From the NCBI GenBank assembly GCA_004519485.1, contig CP038119.1:186001-250000 (forward strand): a stretch of 64,000 nucleotides of DNA, written 5' to 3'. This stretch comes from Nannochloropsis oceanica. Its lineage: Eukaryota > Sar > Eustigmatophyceae > Eustigmatales > Monodopsidaceae. The notes beneath the pieces were generated by a model. That model was not told the origin of the DNA, did not search any database, and saw only the letters and a list, made by a program, of their open reading frames with translations. This document shows positions 1 through 10,765 of the stretch, piece after piece; positions within the stretch are counted from its first letter, which is position 1; every line of letters starts with the position of its first letter. Position numbers and translations under genes: made by a program.

Positions 1-1
1 C

Positions 2-808
2 ATGATGGACAGCTTTCCGGATGTATGGCGGACGAAGGAGTCGGCGGGAGAGATAGGGGAGGGGTTGTTTCGACTGTTTGAGGCTTTGGAGAAACGAAGT
101 GCCATGCGTTTGGACGCACGGCAGGCACGTGCTCGCGCAGCAGCAACAGCAGCAATTGTACCCAGGGAGGCATTAGCAGGATCAACACAAGACGAGGACA
201 GTACCTTCACAGATCTTTCGGCTTCTTCTTCCTCTTCTTCTTCTTCTTCTCCTTCCTCCTCCTCCTCCTTCTCCTCCTCACCAATGCAGCTATCACCAAC
301 GCAGCTATCATCAAGTCCTGCAAGTCATTACTCTTCCTCGTCGTCCTCATCCTCGTCCTCCCACCTACCCCTCTCTTCCTCCTCTTCCTCCTTCCCCTCT
401 TCACCTCCATCGGGCAAGAAATTCATGGTCGCCTCTTATTCCTTTCCCAACAAGCTTGCCGCCCTAACAGGTGGCGCAGGTATCGAAGGAGGGCGGGAAG
501 AAGGGAGGAGTCCAAGGTACTACCCTGCCTTTACCAGCACTCGACGGGGCAAGACTTTGAGATACCTGACCAAAACCGTGCATTTGACGAGAACGTATTG
601 GAAAACGGCGGCCACGGCCATGCTAGGGACTGTTGGGCTTGTGTTTCTGGCGCGCTTATACGGGACACCATCCACGTTGACGATATCGGTTGGGGGGAAC
701 GAAGAGAGAGAGGGGGGGGGGAAGGTAGGAGGGAAGGGGGAGAGGAAGATAGAGGAGCGGAGGGATGGTTTAGTGTATACTTCGCCTTTGGAAGGGTTGG
801 ACGACTAG
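2..808 (+). CDS. C-terminal part of a Ser-rich single-pass membrane protein, unrecognised
   Basis: The reading frame is open from the window edge, so the true start probably lies upstream, although an ATG occurs at position 2. The 268 visible residues begin with a helical, basic, Ala/Arg-rich stretch. A long polyserine region (about residues 70-135) encoded by TCC/TCT repeats follows, then a basic segment. One hydrophobic segment (about residues 204-221, AMLGTVGLVFLARLYG) is the likely membrane span. The tail is short, charged and Gly/Glu/Arg-rich and ends in GLDD. No family is recognised. The product could be a membrane-anchored regulatory or scaffold protein, but nothing in the sequence fixes a function. 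It is convergent with the ABC transporter gene. Confidence 0.5.
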   Translation: MMDSFPDVWRTKESAGEIGEGLFRLFEALEKRSAMRLDARQARARAAATAAIVPREALAGSTQDEDSTFTDLSASSSSSSSSSPSSSSSFSSSPMQLSPTQLSSSPASHYSSSSSSSSSSHLPLSSSSSSFPSSPPSGKKFMVASYSFPNKLAALTGGAGIEGGREEGRSPRYYPAFTSTRRGKTLRYLTKTVHLTRTYWKTAATAMLGTVGLVFLARLYGTPSTLTISVGGNEEREGGGKVGGKGERKIEERRDGLVYTSPLEGLDD

Positions 809-1719
809 GGCTAGAAGAGTGAGGGGGTGAGAGTGTATATATGCATAGAAAAGACATTGAAGGTCGATCAGTCGCTGATGCGGGTTCTGCTAGGAAATTG
901 TTAAAGCATTATGCATAAATCTGTATGCACACATGTACTTCTCATAAGTGTAAGAATAGCGCCGCTTATAGGACGGCAATGCCGCGCCTGGTGTCTGCAT
1001 TTCCAATATCTAAAATGCTCTTGAGTGAAGGGATGAATGGTAAATAAGGAGAGAAAAACAAACCTAAAAGAGGCTCTCGAAGAAATAAATCGACCACGAA
1101 AAGGAACAGGGAGCGCCTGCATTTCACAATAAAAAGTCCAAAAAAATGAAAAAATCTCACGTCTCTCGCCTGGAACACATTTTGGGTTTTGCTGCCGAGC
1201 GGTGGGGAACTAATTGCTTTCGTGCCAAACCGCCAGAATTGCGGCCCATAGTCGAGTCTGTCTGCTCACATCTCAATGCTCAGGCAAATATTCAACACTC
1301 TCATCAGCGTCGTAGTCATAGAGCCACACGCACCAAACCGTAGGAGCTTATACCAGACGCGCACGCCCCGCGTACAGTCTTCACAACAGTAGACCACGGA
1401 GCGGCCACTTGATCTCACCTACCCACCCGAGGGGATGTCCATGTGCTCGTGAACTCAAGCCGATGGTGGCGCTCGTGCCTGAGCACAGAGCGGTGGCTGC
1501 CCCCCAATTCACTCCGGACCTGCGATGGATACCAAAAAACTGGTTCTGTTTAACACGGCAATCGGAAATTAAATCTCCCCGTTCCCCCAAGACATGCCTC
1601 CCAGGATTTGCTATGATTTCAGATTGCCGGTAAATATGTCTGTATCTTTTTACATGCCCCCCGTATCTGCCCCCCTGCTATCTACCGGTCGCCTCTCCCT
1701 TCCTTTTTTCCTCCCTCTA
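809..1719. other. Intergenic, between two convergent genes
   Basis: This 0.9 kb lies between the 3' ends of the Ser-rich protein and the ABC transporter. It has only short overlapping open frames with no family resemblance and no structured RNA that I recognise. Presumably it holds two 3' UTRs. Confidence 0.5.
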
Positions 1720-4700
1720 CTAACGATTGATATGCCGCACAAACTTCATGACGAGAAAGGTTCCGACGCGCAACAAGGAGATGTACAGGATAAGCACCCC
1801 TATATCCTTCCACTTGGCCCCGTACGTGAACTCCCCACCGAAATGATCGTAAATATATTGGTCTGCCGGCGTGGTCTGTACCCCGTAGATAGGTTTTACG
1901 GGCGTCTTGTCCCCCTCAAATTGTGACATCACCAAACCCTCCAGCATGTAGTGGCTAGGCACCAAATAATACACAAATTTCCAAAACGGCGGTATTGTCT
2001 TGGGCGTGCACAGGTATCCCCCAAACAGATTCATAGTTGCGGCGATCGAGGCCCCTGCAACTTGCGCCGTCTGTTGATTTGGCAACAAGCAAATCAAGAA
2101 CTGTCCGATAAAGACCATACATATGATGTATAGTGCAAAGAAGATCCAGTAGTACACAAATTTGCTCAACGGATCGGTGGCCAACCCAATGTACCAATAG
2201 AAAACATTTACGAACAGGCCAGTGCTAACGAAAATGTATGGAAGTTCCACCAAACCATACGAGATGCCATAAGCTAAGACGCTGTACATGGAAGAGGCTT
2301 GTTCTCGGTAGAACGCTGCGCGCTCCTTAGCCATGACAGGCATTACGGACATCATGTTGACAATGCCCACAAACGACGTCGACAGGTACATGAGCCCAGT
2401 CCGCCCTATAATGTCCGTCTCGGTGTCGTAGGCCTTGTCATGATATACAGATCCAAAAACTACACCAACAACACAAGAAATCAGGCACCTCGTCACATTG
2501 TAATTGGGAGATCGCCAGTAATTGGTCACCGCTTTGGTCATGCAAGCCCGTAGCTGAACCTTCAGGGGCGCAGCGTACCGGGTCTCGAATGCAATGGGCG
2601 AGAGCTGCTGACCATACAACGCTGATGGCTGGCCCAATGTTTCGCACAACTCCTCATTCCGGCGCGCCAATGCATGTTCTTGGTAAAATTCGGCGAAGTC
2701 CACCGCCTGTGCCGCCGGTTCAATGCCTGCTCCGATACACTCCAACATCCAGTTGGCCGGGTTGACCCCACCTGGGCGCATGGATGCAACGCCCGGTACT
2801 GCCTCAAAGTAGCTTATGAGTTGGGCACTTTGTTCGCCTAACGGTCCAAAATAGACTGTTCGACCCCCATGCCGCAACAATAGGAGCATATCAAACATCT
2901 CAAAAGTGACACAGCTGGGTTGATGGATCGTGCAAATCACCGACCGTCCGCTCGCCGCAATCTTCTTCACCGCCCGCATGACCTCCAATGCTTTTGCTGC
3001 ATCCAAACCGGTCGTGGGTTCGTCAAGGAACAGCACCGAAGGATTCGCCACCAGTTCTACACCTATTGTGACCCGCTTCCGTTCGCCCATCAATAAGCCA
3101 GAATCGGCGTCCTCCCCAATCACACGGTCCGCGATATCCTCCAATTCCATTAACTTGAGCATCTCCTCCACGAAACCCACGCGTTGAGCGTCCGTGACCT
3201 GATCGTAGGGCAACCGCAACGTCGCCGAAAACATCAAGGCCTCCCGGACTGTGGAATGTGGCGAGTGTACATCCTGTTGCTCCACGTACCCACAGACCCG
3301 GGAAAAGGTGCTTTGGACTTTCTCAAAACCATTCACTAAGATTTCGCCAATGATGGTCCCCGTCGTCTTGCGCCCCGCCAATACGTCTAGCAGTGTGGTC
3401 TTTCCAGCGCCACTGCTACCCATGAGTGCCGTCATGGTGCCTGGCTTGGCATAGCCCGACACGCCTTTGACAAGCTCGACCCGTTCTTTGCCACCGCCTC
3501 GCGGTTTTGGTAGCTCCACTGAATACCATAGATGCTTAAAGACCAGTGTGACCGGTGTAAATGACAAGGATGCTCCCATGGTATGGCTGTGGCGTCGTGA
3601 TGATCTTGAATGTGCCGTCTCATCGGCGCCGTCCGTCAGTGCCTGGTAGGAATACAGATCCCCCCCCGCCCCCGTGGCGGCAATCATCTGCTTTCCCTTT
3701 CTCCTATCTTCTCCCTGGCCACAATCCCCCTTCATCTCCGACACGGCTGCGGGCGGTAACGGCATCATGCTCCGTCCCGTCCAACGGACAAAGTGCATAG
3801 CCAGCATTGTAAATAGGAGCATGGCACCCCACAGGGCGAGCAAAAAAAGGATGCCACCCATGATCCACTCCCACGTAGTGTTGAACCCCAAATTCACCAG
3901 GTAAATCTCACCTTCGGTGAGGCAGTGGTAGGGTCCACCGGGAAATGAGTGCTTCAGCAAATCTTCGGGCCATTTAGGGTCGCAAGGGACGGCCTTCGGG
4001 ATAGGTGGGGGGTAGATGATGTGCGTACCATATGTGGGGGAGGAGAATTCGTTGATAGCTAGAGCACGGAGCCCCCACGCCAACGGGTTGATCCAGTACA
4101 GCCACTTCCAATAAATTGGCACGTCCTCCCCTTTGATCGTCAGACCAGAAAAAACGACAAAGAGGAGGACACACAGGGCGCAAATAGGTTGAGCTTGGGC
4201 AAGGCTCGGGACCACGTGCACCACCAGCCGAAAGATCTGCCCGATGGCCAACGCAGTGGAGAACGCCACCAGAACATACGTCAGATAGTACGACCCATGC
4301 TCAGCCCGAGACAGACCCGACAAGAAGTAGGCGAGCGACGTGAATATGAGTGTCTCAACAAACTGGATGGGAATCTGAACAAGCATCTGCGCCACCACGG
4401 CCGCAGAGGTGGGAAAAAATCCTGAATCGCGTTGTTTGTAAAAGACGCTCCGTTGCTCCATAACGGTAGGAATGGTCGCCAGGTTACCCAGAGCAATGAA
4501 CATGAGTGAGAAAAAGAGCATACACACCTTGTCGCTCCAATCATGGGCATCCAACTGATAAAACAATGTGCCTGCCATAACACCCATGAGCAACACCTGC
4601 ATCATGCGTCCCCGCAAAAACACTCGGTCCCGCGCCGTGATCTTGATTTGACGCTGTAGACACAGCCAGGTGCTACGGAACCAGCTATTGCTGAATTCGT

Positions 4701-6459
4701 GCCGTTGCCTACGTAGCCAGGGTGCGAAGGAAGGGGGTGCCTCCATCTTATCAACCATTCTTTCGTAAATCTCCGTCTGTTGAAAAGCGCGGACGAACTC
4801 ATCCGTGGTTCTCGGAGGGTCGGGAATACCGGCAGCATGGCGTTGAGAAGCCGGAATAATATAACCACTCCCCATGGGGGCTGTAACTTCCACCAAAAAA
4901 TCCGCCACATCCTTTCGTGGTGGGCACCTGAATCCCAAGCCCTCAAAATGCTCCAGAACCTTCTCCCGCGGACCCTGGTACACAATCTGGCCGCCGTCCA
5001 TCAGAATCACATCATCGAAGAGGTCAAACACTTCGGGGGGCGGCTGCAGGAGACAGACGACAATATTGGCCTGTAGTGCACGGGTGCACACGGACAAGGT
5101 CTTGCAAATGTCGAATGTCGCCGCACTATCCAAACCCGTGGAAATTGAGTCCATCAATAATACATTTACTTGCCCGCCCGTCATTTCTGCGGTGGTGAGT
5201 CGCTTCTTCTCCCCACCACTGATGCCACGGAGCAAGGCATTACCCACGATGGTGCGCTGGCATCGAGAGAGACCCAGAACACGCAGTGTCTGCTCTACCT
5301 TGCCCGTCTTCTTGGTGGTACTGCCGGCAGAGAGAGCGGCAGTGGAGGAGGAAGAAGAAGGAGAAGAAGAAGAGGGAGAGGAGGAGGAGGAGGAGAAGGA
5401 AGCAGATGCATGATGCTGCTGTTCGTAGATTACGTGCTTAGGCAGGTCCGTGTTCGAGGCGGTGGAATTCTGGAGGCTAGAGGGGGCTATTACTTGCGGA
5501 GGCGGGCCATTCATGCAGTCATAGGCGAATTGGACGGTTTCCTGGACCGTCATGGTGGGGGCGTGACAATCTTCTTGTGAGACAAAAGCAACTACCTTGG
5601 GTAGGGAAAAGCGGTGGGATTCCGCTGTGTCGCCGTTGTAGGTCACCCGTCCTTTCAGCACCGAGTTCCGCGTGCGTTCCACTCGACCTGACAAGGCCTT
5701 GAGGAAGGTGGACTTGCCCGAGCCGGGAGGGCCGAGTAGGAGAGTAAGGCGGCCAGGGAGGAGGACACCACGGAGATTTTTAAGAATTTTAATCTCCAAT
5801 CGTTGCTGCTCCTGATTCCTACGAAGCAAGCAGGCAAAGGGCCACGACCACAGCTTGAGGCATTGAGCTCCCACAGTCAGGGTGCCGTCACGGGTGGCAT
5901 GCTTTTGCACGGTGTAGTTAAGGTCATCATAGCGGACTTCCGTGGCATGAGCAAAAACGCTCTCGCTACGTATAAGCTTGGGTGGGTGGGTGCAATTGGA
6001 TGTGTCGAAGATCTCGTTATAATCTGGCCGCGTCAGATGGCTAGGACTCCGATAGTGCTGTAGCATGGCTGCCGCCCCCGACGTCGATGCAGAGCGTACA
6101 AGGGTATGGGCGAAGGTCTCGGTGGTAGAGGAGAAGGAGGGCGTGGCAAAAGTCAAGGCGTCGGGGCCCAGGTTCGGCCCATGTCGGCGGATTGATGGGC
6201 CATTCAAGCAAAAGGGTGACGGGAAGGATGCGGAAGGGACGAGGTCGCTTCTCAAAGCCTCAAGGTCATCGACCCCGTGCGCAGCCAGTGCTTCTTCAAG
6301 GCGACGAATATACTCATGTTCCACCATCAGGGCCTTGGACGCTTCGTTTAATTGGGTTCTGAGCTGGGTCTTGGGGCTGGGTTTGAGGCCGGGAAAAGAT
6401 GCTATAACTTGTTCTCCATCCAGGCTGCCGCCAATGATGGTGCCGTCGTCTTCATCCAT
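1720..6459 (-). CDS. Full-size PDR-type ABC transporter (ABCG, NBD-TMD-NBD-TMD)
   Basis: ATP-driven exporter of the pleiotropic drug resistance class, found in plants, fungi and stramenopiles. Family members sit in the plasma membrane and export lipids, terpenoids or xenobiotics. The gene is intronless. I start at the ATG at 6459 (MDEDDGTIIG; 1579 aa), because the 28 residues encoded upstream look like leader sequence. NBD1 has Walker A GPPGSGKST near residue 243, signature ISGGEKKR near 413 and Walker B LLMDSISTGLDS near 434-443. The position normally held by the catalytic Glu is Ser. A polyserine insert lies inside NBD1 (about 354-372). NBD2 has Walker A GSSGAGKTT near 1014, a degenerate signature LLMGERKR and Walker B LFLDEPTTGLD with Glu intact. 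Each NBD is followed by an ABC2-type six-helix block with the usual large extracellular loop. The substrate cannot be predicted. Confidence 0.95.
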   Translation of the reverse strand: MDEDDGTIIGGSLDGEQVIASFPGLKPSPKTQLRTQLNEASKALMVEHEYIRRLEEALAAHGVDDLEALRSDLVPSASFPSPFCLNGPSIRRHGPNLGPDALTFATPSFSSTTETFAHTLVRSASTSGAAAMLQHYRSPSHLTRPDYNEIFDTSNCTHPPKLIRSESVFAHATEVRYDDLNYTVQKHATRDGTLTVGAQCLKLWSWPFACLLRRNQEQQRLEIKILKNLRGVLLPGRLTLLLGPPGSGKSTFLKALSGRVERTRNSVLKGRVTYNGDTAESHRFSLPKVVAFVSQEDCHAPTMTVQETVQFAYDCMNGPPPQVIAPSSLQNSTASNTDLPKHVIYEQQHHASASFSSSSSSPSSSSPSSSSSTAALSAGSTTKKTGKVEQTLRVLGLSRCQRTIVGNALLRGISGGEKKRLTTAEMTGGQVNVLLMDSISTGLDSAATFDICKTLSVCTRALQANIVVCLLQPPPEVFDLFDDVILMDGGQIVYQGPREKVLEHFEGLGFRCPPRKDVADFLVEVTAPMGSGYIIPASQRHAAGIPDPPRTTDEFVRAFQQTEIYERMVDKMEAPPSFAPWLRRQRHEFSNSWFRSTWLCLQRQIKITARDRVFLRGRMMQVLLMGVMAGTLFYQLDAHDWSDKVCMLFFSLMFIALGNLATIPTVMEQRSVFYKQRDSGFFPTSAAVVAQMLVQIPIQFVETLIFTSLAYFLSGLSRAEHGSYYLTYVLVAFSTALAIGQIFRLVVHVVPSLAQAQPICALCVLLFVVFSGLTIKGEDVPIYWKWLYWINPLAWGLRALAINEFSSPTYGTHIIYPPPIPKAVPCDPKWPEDLLKHSFPGGPYHCLTEGEIYLVNLGFNTTWEWIMGGILFLLALWGAMLLFTMLAMHFVRWTGRSMMPLPPAAVSEMKGDCGQGEDRRKGKQMIAATGAGGDLYSYQALTDGADETAHSRSSRRHSHTMGASLSFTPVTLVFKHLWYSVELPKPRGGGKERVELVKGVSGYAKPGTMTALMGSSGAGKTTLLDVLAGRKTTGTIIGEILVNGFEKVQSTFSRVCGYVEQQDVHSPHSTVREALMFSATLRLPYDQVTDAQRVGFVEEMLKLMELEDIADRVIGEDADSGLLMGERKRVTIGVELVANPSVLFLDEPTTGLDAAKALEVMRAVKKIAASGRSVICTIHQPSCVTFEMFDMLLLLRHGGRTVYFGPLGEQSAQLISYFEAVPGVASMRPGGVNPANWMLECIGAGIEPAAQAVDFAEFYQEHALARRNEELCETLGQPSALYGQQLSPIAFETRYAAPLKVQLRACMTKAVTNYWRSPNYNVTRCLISCVVGVVFGSVYHDKAYDTETDIIGRTGLMYLSTSFVGIVNMMSVMPVMAKERAAFYREQASSMYSVLAYGISYGLVELPYIFVSTGLFVNVFYWYIGLATDPLSKFVYYWIFFALYIICMVFIGQFLICLLPNQQTAQVAGASIAATMNLFGGYLCTPKTIPPFWKFVYYLVPSHYMLEGLVMSQFEGDKTPVKPIYGVQTTPADQYIYDHFGGEFTYGAKWKDIGVLILYISLLRVGTFLVMKFVRHINR

Positions 6460-7366
6460 CGCTCTCTGTGTGTGTGAGGTGGGGTAGAGTTTGGGTGTGT
6501 TGATTGAATGTGTACAGCAGACACAGACTGTCTGCCGATTCATCCAGGTTTAAAGGAGCATTTCTATTGTTGGATGCTTGTCTTATGGTTTTCCATTCCT
6601 GTGGATGATTACGTGCGGTTGATTGTTCGAATGACATACAGCTCCACCAACATATCCAAGGAAGATCACCCGGGGCTTGCGGAATCAGGGCTCTTGCCAA
6701 TACTGGGTGTCTTTCCGAGGGAGGTAAAAGCTGAGCATTATCGCATCCGATCCATCTATCTCGTAAGGCATTCCTAGCTTCAAGATGCCCCGGCTTGTGG
6801 AGCGTGTTTTTGTACACTAGGATGGCCCTTGGAAGAAAGCTCAAAAAGACGTTATCCTCATCTCAAGCAGCCGTTGGCGATCAGACTCACCGAATCGCTG
6901 CAACAACTAATGCATCAAACCCCCTCGACATTCTCAACGCACAGCGCACCAAAATGCACACAAATGCAGACACATCAAATGGCTCACTTTCATCAATCAA
7001 GGCAGAGAAGGATGGAGGAACGGGGGAAGGGAAAAGGGCGAGAAAGAAGCTGTAAAAGCATGCGTGGAAGGCTTTAGGGAGGAAGTGAAGAAGGCAGTGT
7101 GATAAGGAATGAGAGAGAATGAGAAGACAATAGAGGAGGGAAACACACAAAAAGCAGGAGTCTGTAAAATTGCTCGATGGTATGGCGAGTGAAGAAAAAG
7201 GATACAAAACTCGCCCCCTCCTGCGGCTGTTACTGGTGGTGGTGCAGCAGGAGCTGCTGGTGGTGGTGGTGGTGGTGCTGTGGGTTACATCGATTCCCTT
7301 TGAATGAAAATATCTTAATCTCTCTTTTACACGTTTCCCTCTCCCCCCGTTTCCTTGCTCCCTCCC
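6460..7366. other. Intergenic: upstream of the ABC transporter, downstream of prefoldin 3
   Basis: Upstream region of the ABC transporter and the 3' flank of PFDN3, both on the minus strand. Short open frames on both strands show no conserved domain. A short GGT/TGG-rich run lies near 7225-7285. No promoter element can be named with confidence. Confidence 0.4.
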
Positions 7367-8885
7367 TCATGCCAACGCCTTCACATTCGCCTTAACTTTC
7401 CCTCCTCCAGCTCCTGCTCCCGCTGCTCCTCCTCCTTCCAACTTCTGCAGCTGCAAGGCCTTCCGCCTTTTGACGTCATGGTTGAAGAGACGGGCCATGT
7501 TGACTTCTACGGTGATAGTCTGATTCTTGAGGTGCTCGAGGTCCTCGTTCGTCGTTTTCTGGCGGGGATTGAAAGAGATAAAGGAAGGGAGCGATGGAGG
7601 GAGTTTTGAAAGGACGGGGAAAAGAGATGGAAAGGTAGGGAGGGATGACGCACTTTTTTCTCCTTTGATTCCCCAGAAGTATATCGTCCCTTAAATTAAA
7701 CTCGTACACGACATGCCCCGTCCCTCCCTCCCTCTTTCCCTCCCTCCTCACCAGTTTTTCTTTGGCGTTGGCAAGGCTCGTCTCCAGCACCCCCACGGCC
7801 TCCTCGTACGAGTATTCAAGCATGACGTTCGCCCCCAACCATAGACAGACGCGGCCGTCGCAGGCCACCGTGGCTTTGGCGTAGATAGTGTCAGCTACAG
7901 GGAAGGAGGGAGAGAGAGAGAGGGAGGGAGGAAGAAAGAGTGTGAGGGAGGCTACCTACCGAGCTTGCTGTCGCCTCCAGGGGTTTTGGACTGCAAGGAA
8001 AACAATTGAAAATCCGCGTAGTGCGCGTGGAGAGCCAGACCAAAGGAGGGAAGGAGGGCGAGAAGGAGAGAGAAAGGGTGGTGGGGAAAAGGAAGACACC
8101 TAGGGTAGGAGTGAGGACAAGACGAGGGGAGGGAGATAGAGGAAATTAAGGAAACCTACCTAGGTTGTAATGCGTGGAGAGGCTTTCTCCCTCCATTTGC
8201 TTCTCTTGCAGGATTCGAACGAGTTCCAACGTTTTTTCGATCTCTGGCTTTTTACTCTTCATGTTGATCTTGGTCCGACTGAGGCTATTTTCCATCAGCT
8301 TGTATTTACTGAGGAGAGGAGAAAGAGTGAGAGGGAGGAAGAGAGAGGGTGTGGGTGTAGACTTGGGAAAAATGTGCGAGGAGATGGAGCAAAAAGGAGA
8401 GGTAGCATGCACAACAAAGTGAAACGGCAAGCTTCAAATAAGGAGGAGAACAAAAGAAGTGAAATAGAACAAAACCCACGGAAGACAAGAATCCATACAA
8501 TACAAATGTTTGTGACATGTCCCATACAGCCTCTTCCCTCTATCCGTTTATCGTCTCATCCCTCCTCTGTCCCCTCCCTTACCCATAGAGCTCGTTGAAA
8601 GCCCCGATGGCCGTCTCCACAGGTACCCCACCCAACTTCTGTAAGAAATCGTCCACATCGTCCTGTTTAAACAGCGTGGTGGAACGTTGTGAGTCACACC
8701 GCGATGTAGGATGGGAGGGAGGGAGGGAGAGAGAGGGGGAAAGGGGAAGGGCATGTAGGTATTTGTCAAATACTCACAATGAAGGCCGCAGTGGGGATGC
8801 CACGAGGGTTCCTGCCCACGGAAAGATGCTTCTGTATGTCGAGATTTTGTTGCCGTGCTAGGGCGTCCTCGGCGGGGGTTGCCAT
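7367..8885 (-). CDS. PFDN3: Prefoldin subunit 3 (VBP1 homologue)
   Basis: Alpha-type subunit of the hexameric cytosolic prefoldin chaperone, which hands nascent actin and tubulin to the CCT chaperonin. I read five exons: 8885-8778, 8662-8583, 8308-8160, 7894-7752 and 7558-7367. They join in frame to about 223 aa (human about 197). Recognisable blocks in order are the N-terminal GIPTAAFI, the first coiled coil (KYKLMENSL through THYNL), the beta-hairpin core containing VCLWLGANVMLEY, and the second helix ending VNMARLFNHDVKRR, close to the human VNMARVYNWDVKRR. All introns are GT-AG. The start ATG at 8885 (MATPAEDALARQQ) is the first suitable Met before the conserved block. The C-terminus has a Gly/Ala-rich tail absent from the human protein. 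It is divergent from the TMEM14-like gene. Confidence 0.92.
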
Positions 8886-9407
8886 GATCCCTCTGTAGTT
8901 TTTGGTAGGGGAAATTTGGTGCCGGTGGTAAGGGTGCGCAGCCGTAGAACTAGCGAGTTGTTTTTCGATGCGTGTCGTGCGGCTTGGAGAAAGACGCTGC
9001 TGGTAGGCAGACTTCAGATGCAGCACATCTCGCTGCCCCGTTTGAATGTCCTTCTCCTGCTGGTGGTATGGTCGACGTTATGCTTGTATGTATGGTGCAT
9101 GTTTTGTGGCTGTGTCTGCGGATGAGTGCGGGTAGGGGAGGAGGTATGCTCGCTTTTTCCGCGACTCGACTTCCACGACTTGTTGGCCCCTACGATTTGA
9201 CTACCCAACGGTAATGGCTCACACGACACGCCACACGCGCCACTGCACACGCCACACGCGCCACTGCACACGCCACAAACTCGCACAGGCGAACCGGGTA
9301 CTGCCACCATTACGTAGAGGGCTGGCCGGCCTTATCGCCGCTCTCTTCCCCTTCTTCAAAAACCTCCCAACCCCGCGACACACCTCGACACGACCCCATC
9401 CAGCCAC
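8886..9407. promoter_or_regulatory. Divergent intergenic region between PFDN3 and the TMEM14-like gene
   Basis: The 522 bp between two outward-facing start codons must hold both promoters. No TATA box or named element is clear. It contains a 21-bp tandem repeat at 9227-9277. Confidence 0.4.
9227..9277. repeat. 21-bp tandem repeat, about 2.4 copies
   Basis: Two perfect copies of a CACGCC-rich 21-mer (9227-9247 and 9248-9268) are followed by nine bases of a third. It lies in the 5' flank of the TMEM14-like gene. Confidence 0.9.
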
Positions 9408-10205
9408 ATGGCCCCATACTATGACCCCGAGGCCGGTCGCTATGTCATGCTTGCCTATGCACTGCTCATTTGCATCAATGGCATAGTTGGTATGTGTACC
9501 TATCTTTGGGATGCACTCGGCTACGGCTTCCCGCTCCTCCCCTCCGTGTGTCTGTACTTGTCTGGAAGGGACTGTGCTTGCCATTCAGGGTGGTATTATA
9601 ATATCGCTTCCCTATTTTATTTATCTTCCACAAACAGCTTATGACACAATTCTTCCTGACATTGCCTCCCTTATCCATTTCTTTCCCCTTCTCCACTGCT
9701 TCTTTCATTCCTTCCCTCTTCTCTTCTCTTTTCCTATCGTCCTCGTACTCCAGCATGGATCAGAGTCCGCTGCAAAGTTTTACTCGTCTCGTCCATGCTC
9801 AGCTCTGCCTGTCTCTTTGTGGCTTTTGGTTTATCATGGGTTTATCCAGCTATAGCCTTCTCGATTGGTGCGATTATTGCAGCCAACCTCGGGATCAACT
9901 TTGCCTTGCGCGTACAAGCGGTCAGGAAATTCTTTCCGCCCGGTCTTCTTCTCTTGATATCGTCGGGAGTGTTCGTGTTTTTGTGCATTCTGGCCGTTCG
10001 CGCGTCTCCGACTAAGGGGCTGCGAGGCACTAAAGTAGTAGGAGGGAACACGCGGACAGTGACATCGTCAGGAGCACCAGGTGCGGCAGGAGCAACAGCG
10101 AGTGGACGGCGAGGACTTTTGAAAAAGAGACCTCTGATGGTGCCAATGCCAGTGCCTCGAGCTGGGGTATCGTGGCCACCGCCTCCAGAACATGAGATTC
10201 CTTGA
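9408..10205 (+). CDS. Small four-helix membrane protein, TMEM14/FAX-like
   Basis: Two exons, 9408-9489 and 9754-10205, join through a split codon to 177 aa. The first exon holds MAPYYDPEAGRYVMLAYALL and the start of helix 1. The second holds three further hydrophobic segments and a 55-residue Gly/Ala/Pro-rich tail. The block RVQAVRKFFPPGLLLLIS resembles the TMEM14 family signature around a basic KFMPAGLLALLS-type loop before the last helix. The family includes mitochondrial TMEM14 proteins and plant FAX fatty-acid exporters. No plastid transit peptide is visible, so an ER or mitochondrial location is as likely as plastid. The family assignment rests on helix spacing and one motif and is tentative. 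Confidence 0.6.
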
Positions 10206-10765
10206 CCCACTTAACCATACTCGTTTGATATTTTGAATAAAGCTTGAAAAGCGGAAAGAGTATGACATGATGATAAAAAAGAATGATGACAGAGAAAATG
10301 TCCTGACCGTTGAATGATTCTGGACGGGCAAGAGATTGCCTCTTAAACTGTTCCTTTGATACGCGCAGAAATCACCAGGCGTTTGGCGTAGATCGAAACA
10401 AAAAGCGAAACACGTCGAAATTTATATAATTTTGCTTTGCTTGGGTTCTGACTTACAAATTGTACTATCATTTTTTCACACGGACATCTTTTTTTCAAGG
10501 ATCGTTCTTCTCCTAATTCTTTTCATTCTTTTGTCCATGTAATTCTATATATTCTGCTGCCACTATTGTGCTTTGTCGTTCATTATCATCAACTCTACCA
10601 CGTCAATTGTCATTATAAACTATTTTATCAGAGCGTGGTATTGTCACAATTAAAATTAACAAGTTTCAATCGACAAGTGGAAGGAAACGATGTTGCGACT
10701 GTTTCTGTGGCTACTGCCAGCAGGTTTGAATTTGAATACAAATGTCTGTTTGACGATCATTTATC
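10206..10765. other. Intergenic between convergent genes, AT-rich
   Basis: About 560 bp, clearly more AT-rich than the flanking genes, between the 3' ends of the TMEM14-like gene and propeller gene A. No gene is supported. It probably holds 3' UTRs. Confidence 0.5.

Noticed and set aside
8211-8222. GGATTCGAAC-like box resembling a tRNA B box
   Set aside because: It lies inside a PFDN3 exon, and no acceptor or anticodon stem can be drawn around it.
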